64,000 bases of DNA from Babylonia areolata (lineage: Eukaryota; Mollusca; Gastropoda; Neogastropoda; Buccinidae), in contig NC_134901.1 in NCBI RefSeq assembly GCF_041734735.1, forward strand, positions 28,941,857 through 29,005,856, written 5' to 3'. A program made the position numbers and the translations under genes. A model generated the notes under the pieces. That model was not told where the DNA came from and ran no database searches. It saw only the letters and a program-made list of their open reading frames with translations. Each line of letters starts with the position of its first letter. Position 1 is the stretch's first letter. This document shows, piece after piece, positions 12,206-26,300 of this stretch.

Positions 12206-12483
12206 TCGGGGCTCGTGTACATTTATGTGCATTTGTTTGTGCTTTCCTATCTGTGAAACTGCATGTTTGTTGCATATCTGTTATGCATGTGTGTGTGTGT
12301 ATGTGTGTCTGTATGTTTTACATTTATTTGCTTATTTATTATCATTATTGTCTTTTTATTTTATTATATTTTCAGTATTATTATTATCATCACTATTATT
12401 ATTATCATTATCTTTTTTTCCCTTTTCTTTTTTAAAATTTTGTTATATTCATTTACTTCTTTTTTTTCTTTCTTTCTTTTTCT

Positions 12484-12605
12484 CAAGGCCTGACAAAGCG
12501 TGTTGGGTTACGCTGTTAGTCAGGCATCTGCTTGGCAGATGTAGTGTAGCGTATATGGATTTGTCCAATTGCAGTGACACCTTGAGCCACTGATACTGAT
12601 ACTGT
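12484..12605 (+). mobile_element. SINE family A, 3' fragment
   Basis: AAGGCCTGACAAAGCGTGTT through GATTTGTCCAATTGCAGTGA and ACTGATACTGATACTG. Only the 3' third is present. The preceding 12150-12480 is CA and T-rich simple sequence, and 10780-11900 has no recognisable feature. Confidence 0.75.
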
Positions 12606-12879
12606 TGTGTTTTAAAATTATAATCATCATGACCATTCTTCATGGTGGTAGTCACTGATCAATGTTGCTGCTGTTGATAATCACCATATACCAGTACAAA
12701 AGGTGCATTCCTCCTGATACAGACAACTGAATCAAAAGACATGCAAAATATTATTTGAAAAGTTGTATTTCATCCAATTTCCACAATAGATAAATAGACA
12801 AATATAATTTACACATTTCTGATTGCTAGTGCTACAGAAAAACCAAACAAGGAAACATGAAGAAATGAACAAACATAAA

Positions 12880-12884
<5 letters not shown>

Positions 12885-12939
<55 letters not shown>

Positions 12940-12970
12940 GCACGCACGCTCGTGCACACACACACACAAA
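12885..12970. repeat. CA microsatellite
   Basis: Long (CA)n with CG interruptions at its 3' end. Confidence 0.9.
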
Positions 12971-13049
12971 GGGAAACAATTGCTGAACAGCTGAACAAGC
13001 CAGCCATGCTACATTCTTTCATCTCACACTTATGCTGATGATTCTTGTT

Positions 13050-13290
13050 GTGGGTGGTGCAGTCTGGGTATATGTTTCGTAACACACTGAACACTAACAT
13101 GGATTACAGGATCTTTGATATATACATACATATTTTATCTTTAGGTACCAGTAGGTCTGTACATGATGACCAGAAAGACGAAAGAAAAAAAAAAAAAAGC
13201 CATGCAGGTGTCATTACCAGAATCAGATTCAAGACCCTCGGATTGAAAATACAATGTTCTATCCATTCATTGTTTGAAACTGATGAGAGA
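13050..13290 (-). mobile_element. SINE family C, diverged, minus strand
   Basis: Aligns by eye to the copy at 9005: GTATATGTTTCGTAACACAC, ACATGGATTACAGGATCTTT, CCAGTAGGTCTGTACATGA, then TTCAAGACCCTCGGATTGAA at the tRNA-like end. It is older than the 9005 copy. The stretch 13290-14630 shows only poly-T, AT repeats and unremarkable sequence. Confidence 0.6.
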
Positions 13291-14639
13291 AAGAATGTAA
13301 CATTTATACATATGGAAACATTTGAGTTGCTCAGATTGAGTTCCAGAATATTTTGTGCGGCAGAGGATAATAATATAAAGCAGAATCACCATGCTGACGG
13401 GTGTGAAAGATGTCATGTAGACTGGCTGGTTAAAACTGATGTACTGAGATATTTTGTGAATGCATGATTGGCAATATTTGTTTATCAAGTAGAGGAGTTA
13501 TATTTTTTAATGTGAAATGTTTTTTGAGGAAAAGTGTTAAAACATTAACATACCAGTTCAGCATTTATGTAGATTATGTACTAGGGTCATGTCTTTTCAC
13601 CTCTGATTACACACAGTTCTTAGCAGAATGCAATAGACGGCGTCTGTCTCTTCTTCACTTTTTTTTTTTTTTTTAAATAAATAACTTCCCCCTTACTCAT
13701 TGGAAAATACAACCACCCTGTTAAGAAAATTGGAACAGAGCATGGGGACAGAGAAAACTAAAAAGAGTAAAGGGAGGGGGAGATCAATTGATTGTCATTC
13801 ATTACAATTGTTGCTCTCTTTAAGTTTGAAGACCAGAACAAACAAAAAAAGCAAAAAAATACACACAAGAATGGGCAGTTGTACCACGTAACCCTTTTAT
13901 ATATATATATATATATATAAAAAAGTGTGACAATCTGTCTTGAACTGACCTAGAAAGCCATTTAATTTTAACTGATACAGCCTGTTATGTTGGCAGCCCA
14001 ACTCAAGTTTATCACAGGCTCTGGTGATGTGACCCACCAGACTGAAAAAAAGCCACCGAGGTCATGAACTGTTAGGGAATTCACTTTTATTGTTAAATTT
14101 TTTGGTACCCAGCTGGCCTACAAGACACATGTTATGGGATAAAATGGGAAGACTGGGACCACACTGTTTCTGCTCCATGCGCTTGCCTAGTGCCTTTACA
14201 TGTTAAAATGTTCATCATTGTGCTGTAAATTAAGATGCTGTCAAGTTTTTCTTTTCATGCTTACATGTACAGTTTGATGCTAATGTTTGAATGTCACTCT
14301 TCTTCTCTCTGAAATATTATTTCAGAAAGCAAGATTATTCCTTATTAAAACACATCTTTGCAAAGTTGTTTTCATGACACAGTTGTTGATCTACTTTTCT
14401 TTCTCCACAATCTTGTTCAGCTTATGAAATACCTTGTCTTTCATGCATGCATTGAAGTCATGACAATAGCAAAAATCAGTTTACAACTCAGCAACACCTG
14501 AACTTCACCAGCAGACGAGTGTATGGGAGCAGACATTATGCGTGCATGTGGGACTGAGCGGGTGAGCACGGGCAAGCAAGCATTTTTTGTGTGTGTGTGA
14601 TCGGAAGTGATTTTAAAATATTTTCTTATTTTACTTGGA

Positions 14640-15115
14640 TTTCATGTATCTTAATGTTAATGTTCTAATCTTATTGGCGTGACATATGTTATGTGCATGC
14701 ATACGTTGTTTGTGCGTGTGTGTGTGTGTGTGCATTTTACTTATATATACGATTTATTCCCTTGATGTTTTTATTTATGTATTGTTGTACAATACCTTAT
14801 GGTCTTAACGTGTGTGTGTGTGTGCGTGCGCGCATGTCATTTTTAGTAATCTTATACCCTTTTTTTGTTGGATGTTTTCATTTGTTAATATTGTTGTGCA
14901 ATACCCTATTGTCTTAACATGAGCATGTGTGTGGCGGGGTGGGGGGTGGGGGGTTAGTATATCGTCAGCTATTGGGAATTCTTATTTGACTAGTTTTAAT
15001 CTCTTCTTATGTTGCGCATGATTTTATGCCAGTGTTTACAATGAGCCTGTGATTGCACAACTTAATTTCCATGTGGATTAATAAAGTGTTTTTGATTGAT
15101 TGATTGATTGATTGA
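14640..15115 (+). mobile_element. probable LINE 3'UTR with (GATT)n tail
   Basis: Ends AATTTCCATGTGGATTAATA, AAGTGTTT and a (GATT)n run at about 15091-15114. A polyadenylation-like AATAAA followed by a short simple-repeat tail is how many mollusc LINEs end. Inside it, a ~120-bp segment is duplicated (TTATTCCCTTGATG at 14755 versus TTGTTGGATG at 14867; both end TGTCTTAACRTG) around GT repeats. No coding part is seen. Confidence 0.45.
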
Positions 15116-15169
15116 TCTTCCAATGAAGTCAAGATTAACCCTCTCTCAATCATAGAAACATGTGTGAGT

Positions 15170-15202
<33 letters not shown>

Positions 15203-15417
15203 TTGTATCTTAATGTATAAACATTCATAGCCTTCCTCCAACTTACTCAGTTATAGTTTATTTACAACATATCCTAATGTCTGCATGTGTTGAACACCGA
15301 ATTTCTGTAGCTTGGTATTGATATTAAGCAAGTCTCGAGTCCAGAGTAAATGACAGCATAAAAGTACTCATATACATTAATATTAGCCCTTTCATATAAG
15401 CTAGTCTTGAACAAACA

Positions 15418-15615
15418 ATTGGCTTCTAATTTCATATGTACTTTCTGCATGAACATCACACTTCCTCAATCTTCCCTCTTTCATGCACAAGGAACAAGCA
15501 GACAAGAGAAAGAAAGATTGGCTTCTAATTTCATATGTACTTTCTGCATGAACATCACACTTCCTCAATCTTCCCTCTTTCATGCACAAGGAACAAGCAC
15601 ACAAGAGAAAGAAAG
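15418..15615. repeat. two-copy 99-bp tandem duplication
   Basis: The block TTGGCTTCTAATTTCATATG through AGACAAGAGAAAGAAAG is present twice, almost without differences, so the duplication is recent. It lies in non-coding sequence downstream of the low-complexity gene. 15616-19270 contains CA tracts, poly-A/T runs and no other gene I can support. Confidence 0.9.
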
Positions 15616-18558
15616 TGAGATATGAGTTTATTCATGTTAGTTGAGTCACCTTTTACCCAACGAAAAAAAAAGATTAAAAAAAAAAAGGTTCAGGGAAAAG
15701 GTGTCAGATCTCTCTATAAAGGTTACATAAAGTAGGCAGAGTTGACCCCACAAGCTGCAATGAAAGTGGTACATCTGTGAAATGCATACATCACTGGCAA
15801 TGGTTGTCCCTGACAGCCAACAGCACCTCACCCCCACTCAAAAGTGAAGGCAAGATCAGGTTACTGGGAACAAACAAACAAAAATAAAGATCACAAAACA
15901 AGACGTACCTAAGTCAGGGCACAATGAGAACCAGATGAGGACAATTATCTGCCTGCACCACCGCCAGCACACACACACACACAATCACCACTGACAGCAT
16001 AAAAATAAATCTGTTCTTTGTACACAGCTTCCACTCACTCCAATTTACAGAATCACATGCACATGCTCCTCTTCGTGTCTGAAAATCCAAGCAAACATGC
16101 ACACACACACACACACAAAAACCTGTCTTGGATGCCCATTAAAGGAAAAAAGAAGGGGGGTAGAGAACATAAACTAATACTCAATTTTGTTAATTTCCTG
16201 ACGGTAGTGGGCAATAGGGTCTGAAGGGAGTTTGTGTGAGCTTACACATACACACAAAAATGTTCTATAAAAATCAAACAATGCGTAGAAATTCCACAGC
16301 AAAACAAGCGCTGATGGAGTCACACACACACACAAAAAAAAAAGCACAGACAAAAAAAAACAAAAACAACAACCGGGTATAAAATTGTTGTAAATTACTT
16401 CTTGCTAAATGCATTTCAATTTGTTTAAAATGCCAAGGAACAAAAAATCAGGTGTTGGAGGCCAAAATGCGGAAGAGAAAGGGTAGGGGCCCAGAGAAAA
16501 GAGGAAGACTGAAAACAAATGGCAAGCATTTATACTCTGGTGTGAAACAACCAAAAGACAGAAAACATAGTTCTCAATGACATAGTTTTTCAGACCTGTC
16601 AGACCTTAAAATGGTGTTACCAGTGGGGATTTTTAACTGTTAAAGATGGTCTGATCAAAGTCTTGGTCTTACTGCTAATGACTGTCTCAATATTCACATA
16701 TGATTAAAATATGCCAAATACATTTTTAAAACGCTAAATTGTTTACTTGTTTTGGATCCTGAAGATTACTCAAACTAAAAACTTCAAATTTCTGAACACC
16801 ACCACATATGCAATCAACATTTTTTTTTTTTTTTTGCTTGTTCCATCCGCATCATGATCATTTCTCTTTCACCTTATTGGTTCACCATTGACTGTTCAGA
16901 ACTGCTGCCAACATTTCTGTACAGCTCATGATTCTGGCAAATCTTTTATTCTTGGTGCAAAGAGAAACAAAACACCACAATAACAGTCTTTCATTAGAAC
17001 TGACAACACAATGACATTGCCACTTGTCCATGTGTACCACCACTCCTTTCTCCAAAGCGCTTCAGAGCGCCATCCAGACAGGTCAACCAGTAGGACGACT
17101 GGTAGGAATGAAGAGACTGTTAGGAATGGGAGAGACAGGGATAGGAGATTCATGTCAAGGGATAGAAACAGACTGGGAAGGGTGGGAGGAGAGGAACCTG
17201 GGGATTTGCAAGTTAGAAAAAAAGAAAAGAAAAAAAAAAAAGGAAATAAATGAAAATAAATGTAGCTGGAAAAAAGGAATGGAAAACACATTTATTCCAT
17301 ACAGGAATGCCATGGAGTTCACATGCACTGAACAGTTTACTTTGATAATGAAACGCTCTCCCCTATTTTTGAAAATGAAAACTACATACTGGAGTTCTAT
17401 TCACTTTTGGTTACTTCCCCTAAGTACAAATACTGTACTCTTGTAAATGTGCACACACATTTCGTGTTTAAATAAAGGCACATTAAGATTTTATTCAGAA
17501 AATATATTCTTGACACAAGCAAATGTTAAAAAAAACAAAAAACCAAAAAAAACCAAAAAAACAAGCAGTCTGGTCTTCCCCCTCAACCCCCTTTATATAT
17601 ATATATATATATATAATCAATACAATACCATAAAACTAAACTTCCAAACAAATAAAATTTCTAATTAATCCATAAGGCAAGATCAAACATAAAAATGATA
17701 GAATCTTGTGCTTTCTAAAGATTGCTGATCAAAAAACAGCCACCACAAAAAAGGTTACAATTAACATTATTTTATAAACTTATTTTCAAATATAGTCAAC
17801 CACATTAAACTTTTGTATTAACTGAAACTCTGAATGTTGCTGATTTAACAACCTGTTTCTTCATATATCTTTCTGAAAGTTTGACAAATTTCTTGACTAT
17901 TCAAACTGCTAAAACATGAAGCCACAGACAAATGATCCACAGTTTACAGCAAGTTCATTTGTTTGCTGATGCACTAGTGTGCAAAATAATATTAATATAT
18001 AAATGTAATTCGTCCACTGTTCTGGTCCAGCAACAGAGATGTCGTCATAAACAGTCTGTCCTATGTTCCACTCCAGCAACAGACATATTACCAATGAAAT
18101 CTACCTGATTATTTCTCGTCTAAAAACATGGTTATGTGATCTCATCTAGTTATCTAATTTTCAGTCTAGGCACACCCATACACATTATGTAACTACTACT
18201 ACTGATCCAAAATCTGTACCAAATGTATTGTCCGCTTGTATTGTCCAATCCACTCTCAAACAGGTCCAGAGTACTGCAGTTCATATGGTCACTGTCTCTA
18301 TCTTCCTGTCATTGTGCAAGAGTCAGAAAAAAATACTGGTATTTTTTTTAAGTTGTCTTGAAGGCAATATCATTCCTAAGTCTTCCCCTCCCCCAGTCAA
18401 TCATTTAATCAAGTAATGATATTAAAATGTATATCTGAGAACCCAGAGATCTTAAACTGATGAACTGAGCTTCACAGGTAACTCAGACCCAAAGAAAGCT
18501 GGACAATGGCTCATCTCCACATAAAAGATAAAGAATTCATGGGGTTAAAAAAAAAAAG

Positions 18559-18589
<31 letters not shown>

Positions 18590-19175
18590 TCTGCCTATCC
18601 CAAACATGAAAATAAAGTAACTCATGGTGCCATACACTGAATAAAAATAAGAGTATAAGCGCTAACTGTTCTGAATGCCATCTCTCTTGACCATGTGCAT
18701 ATTATGCGAAGAAATAATAACTTGCTGTCAGTTTCTGTCAGTCTACTTGTCTTTGAACACACACCTAACACACAAAACATAGGCAGTCTGGGAATGGAAG
18801 AAAGGCTACTAGTAGGTGACAGCTATAAAGATTATGTTCAAACCATTGTGACAATGACTTGAGAATGAACTGTTTCTAAAATTCACTGCATGATGTACAT
18901 CGGAGAAAAAGAGGCAAGCAAAAGACATTTCTGATCAATCTCAAGGTGAAAAGTGGAACCGAAAGACATGATTGACTATCTTCGGACAACTGGGGAAAAA
19001 AAGTGGGTCTTGCACATTTTGCTCAACATTGCATTCAAAAAAGTCATTTAAACTTCAATAAAATAATGTCTCACTGAAATTCCCTTGTGGCACACCCTGA
19101 AAGAAACAACTGTCTCTTATCACACACTGGCCAATTCTAAGCAGACTCCCAACACATGAAAAGAGACAAAGGATA

Positions 19176-19208
<33 letters not shown>

Positions 19209-19274
19209 TTTTGTATCTTAGCTTGACAACCAAACCAGTCCAACCATTCTAAGCGCAAGCACTCTAGCACTGGC

Positions 19275-22200
19275 TCAATAGGGAGGGCCAAAACTGGTAG
19301 CACCAGGGTAACCAGGAGAGGAGGGCGGGAGATTGGTGGCCGTAGCGTAGCCCACAGGAGCCACTCCAAAGGCAGGCCTGCTGGGCTGGCCAGGGACGCC
19401 AGGAAGACCGGTATACGTGCTGGCCGCATACAGCGGGCTGCCGCCATACCCTGCTGCCGTCACAGGGGTGGGCCCCAGCATAGCTCTCTGGACTCCCACC
19501 GCAGCTGGGTACTGGGCGCTCAAGTAAGCCGACTGTGGGGTGGAGGAGGGGATGGTCTGTAGGGAAGATAAGGGCACTCCGGCAGTGGCAGCATAGCCTG
19601 CAGCAGAGGGGGTGGCATAATAGGCAGCAGCTGCGTGGCTGTAGGGGGATGGCTGAGACACCATGGCATACTGCTGCGTAGCGTAGTGCTGCATGCCTGG
19701 TGGAAGCCCTGGCTGTGCTGTGGCGTAGGGAGAGGGGATGGCAGCGTATGGGGAGGCAGCATACAAGCCAGGCTTATCAGCGGCAGCCACAGCATACCCT
19801 GCCGGGGCTATCGCTGCTGGAAAGTAGTTCATTCTGTAGTGCTCCTGGGGATCTGCAAGCAAAGGCAAACTGCACTTTCAGCACAGTCATAAACAAGAAA
19901 AAAACAAATCAAGGAATGAGTAGATGTTCTTCTTCTTCTTTTTTTTTTGTTAAAAGATTATCTCTGATCAGTGTGTGGATGAATATATTCACACAGTGCA
20001 TGTGCCTGAGAGCGAGGGAAAGAGCAATACACTTACCTAATGTCATAAAGTTCATGAGACTGCTGTGGTTTCAAGTGCTGAAATGTAAATTGCCCTAAAT
20101 ACCCTTGTGCTTGTGTCACGACTGTATTCTATCAAGTTCAAATTCACCTCATTTCACTTTGTTAAGAATGTTTTTTTTGTTTTTTTTTTAACATCTCTAC
20201 TTCAAACATAAATAACCTTTTCTTTTAAAGACTGGCAGTACCTCCTTTGTGTGGCTACATTTCCTAACAATGCAATCATCCCACCATTGGACATGTCTCT
20301 TTCATAGTTCATTCTGATGCAACAAGATAAACCTTTTCCAAATTTTCAAAGATTCTAGTTCAAAGATTTAACATTACATTATAATGCTTGTGTCACAAAA
20401 GTATGTCATTTTCATGGATGTTAAAATCCTGTTTATAAAAGGAAAATATACATAATTTGTCAAAAAACATCACCAATATCTACGAATTCCACATAAAATA
20501 GCACTTTCAGGTTTGACTGTTTTCTTGCAAACAAGATTTAGTGCTTTATAAATATCATTATTATTAATGAATTCAAACCTGAGCATGTTATCTGAAGTAG
20601 GTTAGGTTTATCAATAGAAAGTCTTAAGACACATATTCACAAAATACATCTTTAAAAATGAAAAAAAAAGAAGTATTATCAATACCACCACAAATTTGGT
20701 CCACCCCTGTAAAGTGGACATTTGTGTATGTGTGTGTGCGTGTATCAAAAAGGTATTTTGAAACACTCTTCACTTGGGTTACCTGTAGGCTGCTTTCTGT
20801 TCATACCTGCGTCTGGTCTGGTTTGTGCGTCTTAAAAAAAACACCTGTGGGGTATTAAAGCAAAACAATGTTAATACAGTTTTCTTTAGTGATAAACTTG
20901 CAGATGATCTTGTTACCATTTCTACAATTCACGAGGAGAGGAGAAATTAAACGAAACGAAACGAAATTCTATTTCACCAGGGTAACGAGATAAGCAAGTA
21001 CACATGCTTTTTTCCACCCAGCCCTGGACAAAGAGAGAAAAAAGAAGAAAACACACACTCACTCACTCACACACACACACACACAAAGCAAGAAAACAAT
21101 AAACACGCACAAATTCGCAATTATCAAGTACAAGAAAAGGAAAAAAGAATTCAGTACTATTAAATAATAATAATAATAATAATAATAAAAATGGATGAGC
21201 AGTGCAACAATACCCACCAATTTCATACAAACAAAAAGTTCTGATTTTTCCATTTGTCAACATGTGCATGTGTGTGTGTGCATTGATTTATTGGAACTAA
21301 TGATCACATATTTGAATAGATGCAGTTATCACCAATTAATTTAAACTTTAATAACACTTACTAAAAAAAAAAAAATTTTTTTCAAGTCTTACCCTGATCT
21401 TCTGTCAGAGTGAAAAAGATCTTTTGTTCAACCACTGTCTCAACATTGCTACAAATAATCAAATATATACTGCAATAGAAGGACACCCTGGGAATCAAAT
21501 GCAAATTTAATGGACAAGACAGGCGCAAATGCAGAGAATTTACCTAAGCAAAAATACCTTTCAAAAGTAAATAGCCACAAGAACAATATACATTTGATCA
21601 ACGATTCTGGATACCTTTTATGGCACATCAACAAAAAGTCATGGAATCATACTAGTGATGGAATCATGATATTGTGAACTATTACACCAAGAATTTTGTG
21701 GTGTTCTACTATAATCATCTCAGGCAGATTATGATGCCTTTGCCATTTACTTATTTTAACCCTTGAGAGTAAGATGTGCTTCAGACAGACCTGGATCTCA
21801 AACTTAACTCTAAACTCCTTGACAACAGTAGATAGCTTCTACATTTCTAGCTTTCTAACTGCCTGTTATGCCCTCTAGCGTGTAGGGCAGCAAAGAAGAA
21901 AAGAACTGCCACTCTTGTCTGTTTTGGGCCAGTCTCTGAACGGTACCCCAGATGCGCATCAGGACCTTGATGCGAGTTCTCCATCAACTATTCAAAAGGT
22001 ATTCTTTGGCAATCCTCACTTGCATCTACCTTCTGGTGTCCAGTGAAGGGCTGACCGAGTGATGTTACCTTGCTCTCTTTGCACAACACATCCAATTTAG
22101 GTCCATCACCTTATGATAATGGTCTCCATGTTTTCTTGACTGCATTGGGGAGTAGCAGTTGACTGAAGATGGTAATGGGCCAGAAGATTCACAGGATTCT

Positions 22201-23201
22201 TTGGAGGTTTTTTCATACATGGAAGGCTGACAACTTCATTACATACTCTCAGCCGTCTTCCAGCATTATGAGCCATAGAGCAGTGTGGAAAGTTCACAAC
22301 TCTAGCACATTCTCAGCTTATTGTGGATCAAAACATCCTCTTGTAACCCAACAGATGTTCCCGGGTTCAAACTGCAGACCTTTAAGTCTGATCCATTAGT
22401 GGAGTGATGGCCTAGAGGCACACTGGTTCTAATCCCAGTACAGTCGCCAGTATATTCTCCCCCTCCACTAGACCTTGAGTGGTGGTCTGGTCACAAGTCA
22501 TTCGTGTGAGACGATAAAACGAGGTCCCTTGTGCAGCACACACTTAGCACATGTAAAAGAACCCACGGCAACATAAGAGTTGTCCCTGGCAAAATTCTGT
22601 AGAAATCTCCACTTTCATACAAAAATAAACAAAATAAAAAAAACAACTGCAGGCAGGAAAGAAAACTTTTAAAAATGGGTGGCACTCTCAGTGTAGTGAC
22701 GCACTCTCACTGGGGAGAGCAGCCCAAATTTCACACAGAGAAATCGGTTGTGAAAAAAAGAATAATACAATAGTGAATACATTATAATACTAACCATGAG
22801 GTAGCTTGGCACTCTTAATCATGTTCATGGCAACTACGTGTTGATAGTTTGACCAGAAAACTGACAAGCTCTCACAGGATGAATCATTGAATGGTATGCC
22901 ACCTATTGAATATTTTACCTGTATTAGGTATATTAGGTACCTGTAATTTTTTTTTTTTTTAAATCTGAAACCAGGCAGGACTTTAATGTGGGGTGGTCTG
23001 GCACAGTAACTAGAAAGCCAACACTCAATATTTATCAATATTATACAGTTATACATAAAGTGAGAGAAACTACAGACAAAATGAAACTTTTATTTCCAAC
23101 AACAGATAAGCACCAGTTGGGGTATGTTAGTGTGAGTCAAACTGTATCAGTGTACATATCACAGAGAGAGAGAGAGAGAGAGAGATGAGAGGAGAGGAGA
23201 G

Positions 23202-23272
<71 letters not shown>

Positions 23273-23319
23273 TCTATGTGTTGTATGTGTGTGTGTTGTG
23301 TTGTGGTTCTTGTGTTGCG

Positions 23320-23376
<57 letters not shown>

Positions 23377-26300
23377 TGTGTTGTGTTGTGGTTCTTGTGT
23401 TGTGTTGTGCTCTGTGTGTGTGTGTGTGTGTGTGTGGGTGTGTGCAGCATTCTCACCTGATAAAGAATGCTAAATTCAAAACTATGATACGAAATATGAG
23501 AAAAAATGTACTTATATTCATGTATGCATACATTATCAATACATTACTGATACAGCTTTACAAACACATGGATAATATTAGTAACGTGTCAGCCTAGGAA
23601 GCGAGAGAATTTGAGCACACTGATTCAAATCCCACCCTCATCCTTGTCAGTATTTTCTCCCCTTCCACTCACCCTTGAGTGGTGGTCTAAACACTGGTCA
23701 TACATATCAGACAATAAACAGAAGTCCCGTATGAATGCATACACTTACATAGCCCATGTAGAAGAACCCATGGCAACAAAAGGGCTGTCCATGACAAAAT
23801 TCTGTAGAAAAATCTACTTTGATAGGAAAACATATACACTTACAATTAGAGATTTTATTTATTTATTTTTTTTTTAAATAATAAATAATGGGCAGCACTC
23901 TCACTGTAACAACGCTCTTTACCTGGGGAGTATTATTATCAGTATCTTATAACTGCCTGTATTAAATAAACAGGGGTGAAAGGTCTTGCTATTGTGTTCT
24001 GAAGTAATTTTTTGTGGAAGGAAGTGGGAAAGCATGTGTGAGTCGCCACTGTTTTTTGTGATACCTAGATGTGGAGTGGCTAATGACTGAATGTTATTTT
24101 AATACTCCTTGTGCATTCTGAATTCTTCTATTAGAAGCCAATAAAGAGTCTTGAACAGTTCAAGTCTTGAATTCAAATTACTGGATCAGAACAAACACTA
24201 AGCGTAGGAGTGTAATGAGTGATGTCTTCAGGCTGTTCAGCTGGCCTCAAACAGACCCGACTGCCAATTTTCACATGCAAATGAAAAGATACATCATTGT
24301 TAAAAGAGCCCAAAACTGTGACTGTAAGCAACAGTCTCTTGAACCTGAGCCACTGTCACTGCTGACTGAACTGCTAAAACAAATGACTGAAAAATGGAAT
24401 CAACCAGTTCTTTTTTCAGCACTGTTTATCAGCCACATGCAAATTGACTACTGACTCCAGCAGCCATCACCACAGCGGTGAAAAAACAATTCTGGAAAGC
24501 TCTTTTCATTATAACAAACTACAGTATAGCAATATTTTGAGATCTATATGAACCTCAAGTTCATTTCTCAACTGCACTCCTGACATTTGTACATTTAAAA
24601 TATTTTAACCATTCACCATATCTACAATTACAAACAAAAGAGTTTAAAAGGTTAAACACACACACACACACACACACACACTCTCTCTCTCTCTCTCTAT
24701 CACTCACACACACACACAACCTTGAAAATAGAGAAGTGTAGAATCTCGAGAGAAAGCTTTCTGGTGACGGGGGCGGCAAGTTATTGAAACTGGTTAAGTC
24801 TGTGATGACAGTTAAATACCAAGAAGAAAAATATGAATAAGATACAGAATACTTTATTATCTCATGAGAGAGTTAGAGGTCACACAGATGGGAGGAATGG
24901 TGAGTATGGGCTGTATAATTATTGGGTGCAGCTGGGCAGGGGAAGGGGTAAAGGTGGCAGCATCTGCAGAAAAATTAACACAGACACAGAAACACACACG
25001 CAAAGAAAATAAAGAGGAAGCAAACCAGGGCTGCTTAACAGATTCTTTTTTTTTTTTTTTTTTCCAGATGTGTTCATTGCTCATGATATTAGCGACCAAT
25101 GACAATTGTCACAGATACAGACAAATGAATAACATGGACAGTAAATCACTCTGTTCCAACTAGTGAAAAAAAAAAAAAAAAAAATCTTCTGAAAATGGCC
25201 AGCCACGGATAACCTTCCTTGACTTTTTATAAACGTGCAAGCTTTTTTTCATCATCCATCAATACAATTACAAGATACTAAAATACACTGGTGAGATAGT
25301 AACTGCATTTCTGTAATATTAACCAACTCACACAATGACCTAGAGCTCAGTTTCTAGAACTTGATATCTATTTGAACAATCAATTACCACCCCACACCAT
25401 CATCAAACTCTCATTTCGTTAGCTTATTTATTTCATTCAATCTTAGAATGGTTTACGTGTTTACTATTTAAATCTTATGGTGAAAACAGTGCCTTTTTCT
25501 TCTTTTCCCCTTCATTACTACATTTTGTATTCACTTCAAATTTTCAACACAGATGTGTGATATTTCACTATATCATAGCCAGTTACCGTAAAGTTTGGTC
25601 TATTGAGCACACTGGTATATAAGCCGCACCCATTGCATTATTTCAAAAACTGAACTTCGTACACACATAAGCCTCACTGGCTTATTAGCCGCACTTATTA
25701 CTGGTACTGGAACACATACCAATACTACGGAAAAGCTGTCAATACTGTAGTTTATGAAATAAACACAAACAGAAATAACACAGAGAAAGGCAAGCGAAAA
25801 TACTGCTAGTGCCATATAAAACTTTTATTTTTCAAATCATAATGAAAATAAGATCCACAATTTAGGGATAGTGACATTTATTCAACGTCGTCCTGCTCAC
25901 TGAATCCACTGAAATCTTCATATTCAGTGTCCCAGTTGAAGAAAGCCAGCACAGATTCCTCCATCTTGTCACTGACTTCAGCCTCACTTTCACTTGATGA
26001 ACATGAACGCAAGGTGCAGGTTACTACTGGTTCGTCGCTTGCACTGTCAGCTGCTGCAGCACACAGTCCAGCCCTATGAAATCCATTGATAACAGTGTAC
26101 TGCTTTACTTTTCCCCATGCTGTCAGGATCCAATGACAGACTTCAGCAAAGTTTGCTCGTCGTAAACAGCCAGTTTTGGTGAAGGACTTATCATATGACA
26201 CACCCAGGATCGTTAAAATCCTCAAATAAGCCGCATCATTGTATAAGCCACAGAGGTTGAAGCTGGGAGAAAAAGTCACAGCTTATACTGAATCTTATGG

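Noticed and set aside
24167-24454. 95-codon plus-strand frame
   Set aside because: No recognisable domain or repetition elsewhere, no splice context; chance frame in an intron.
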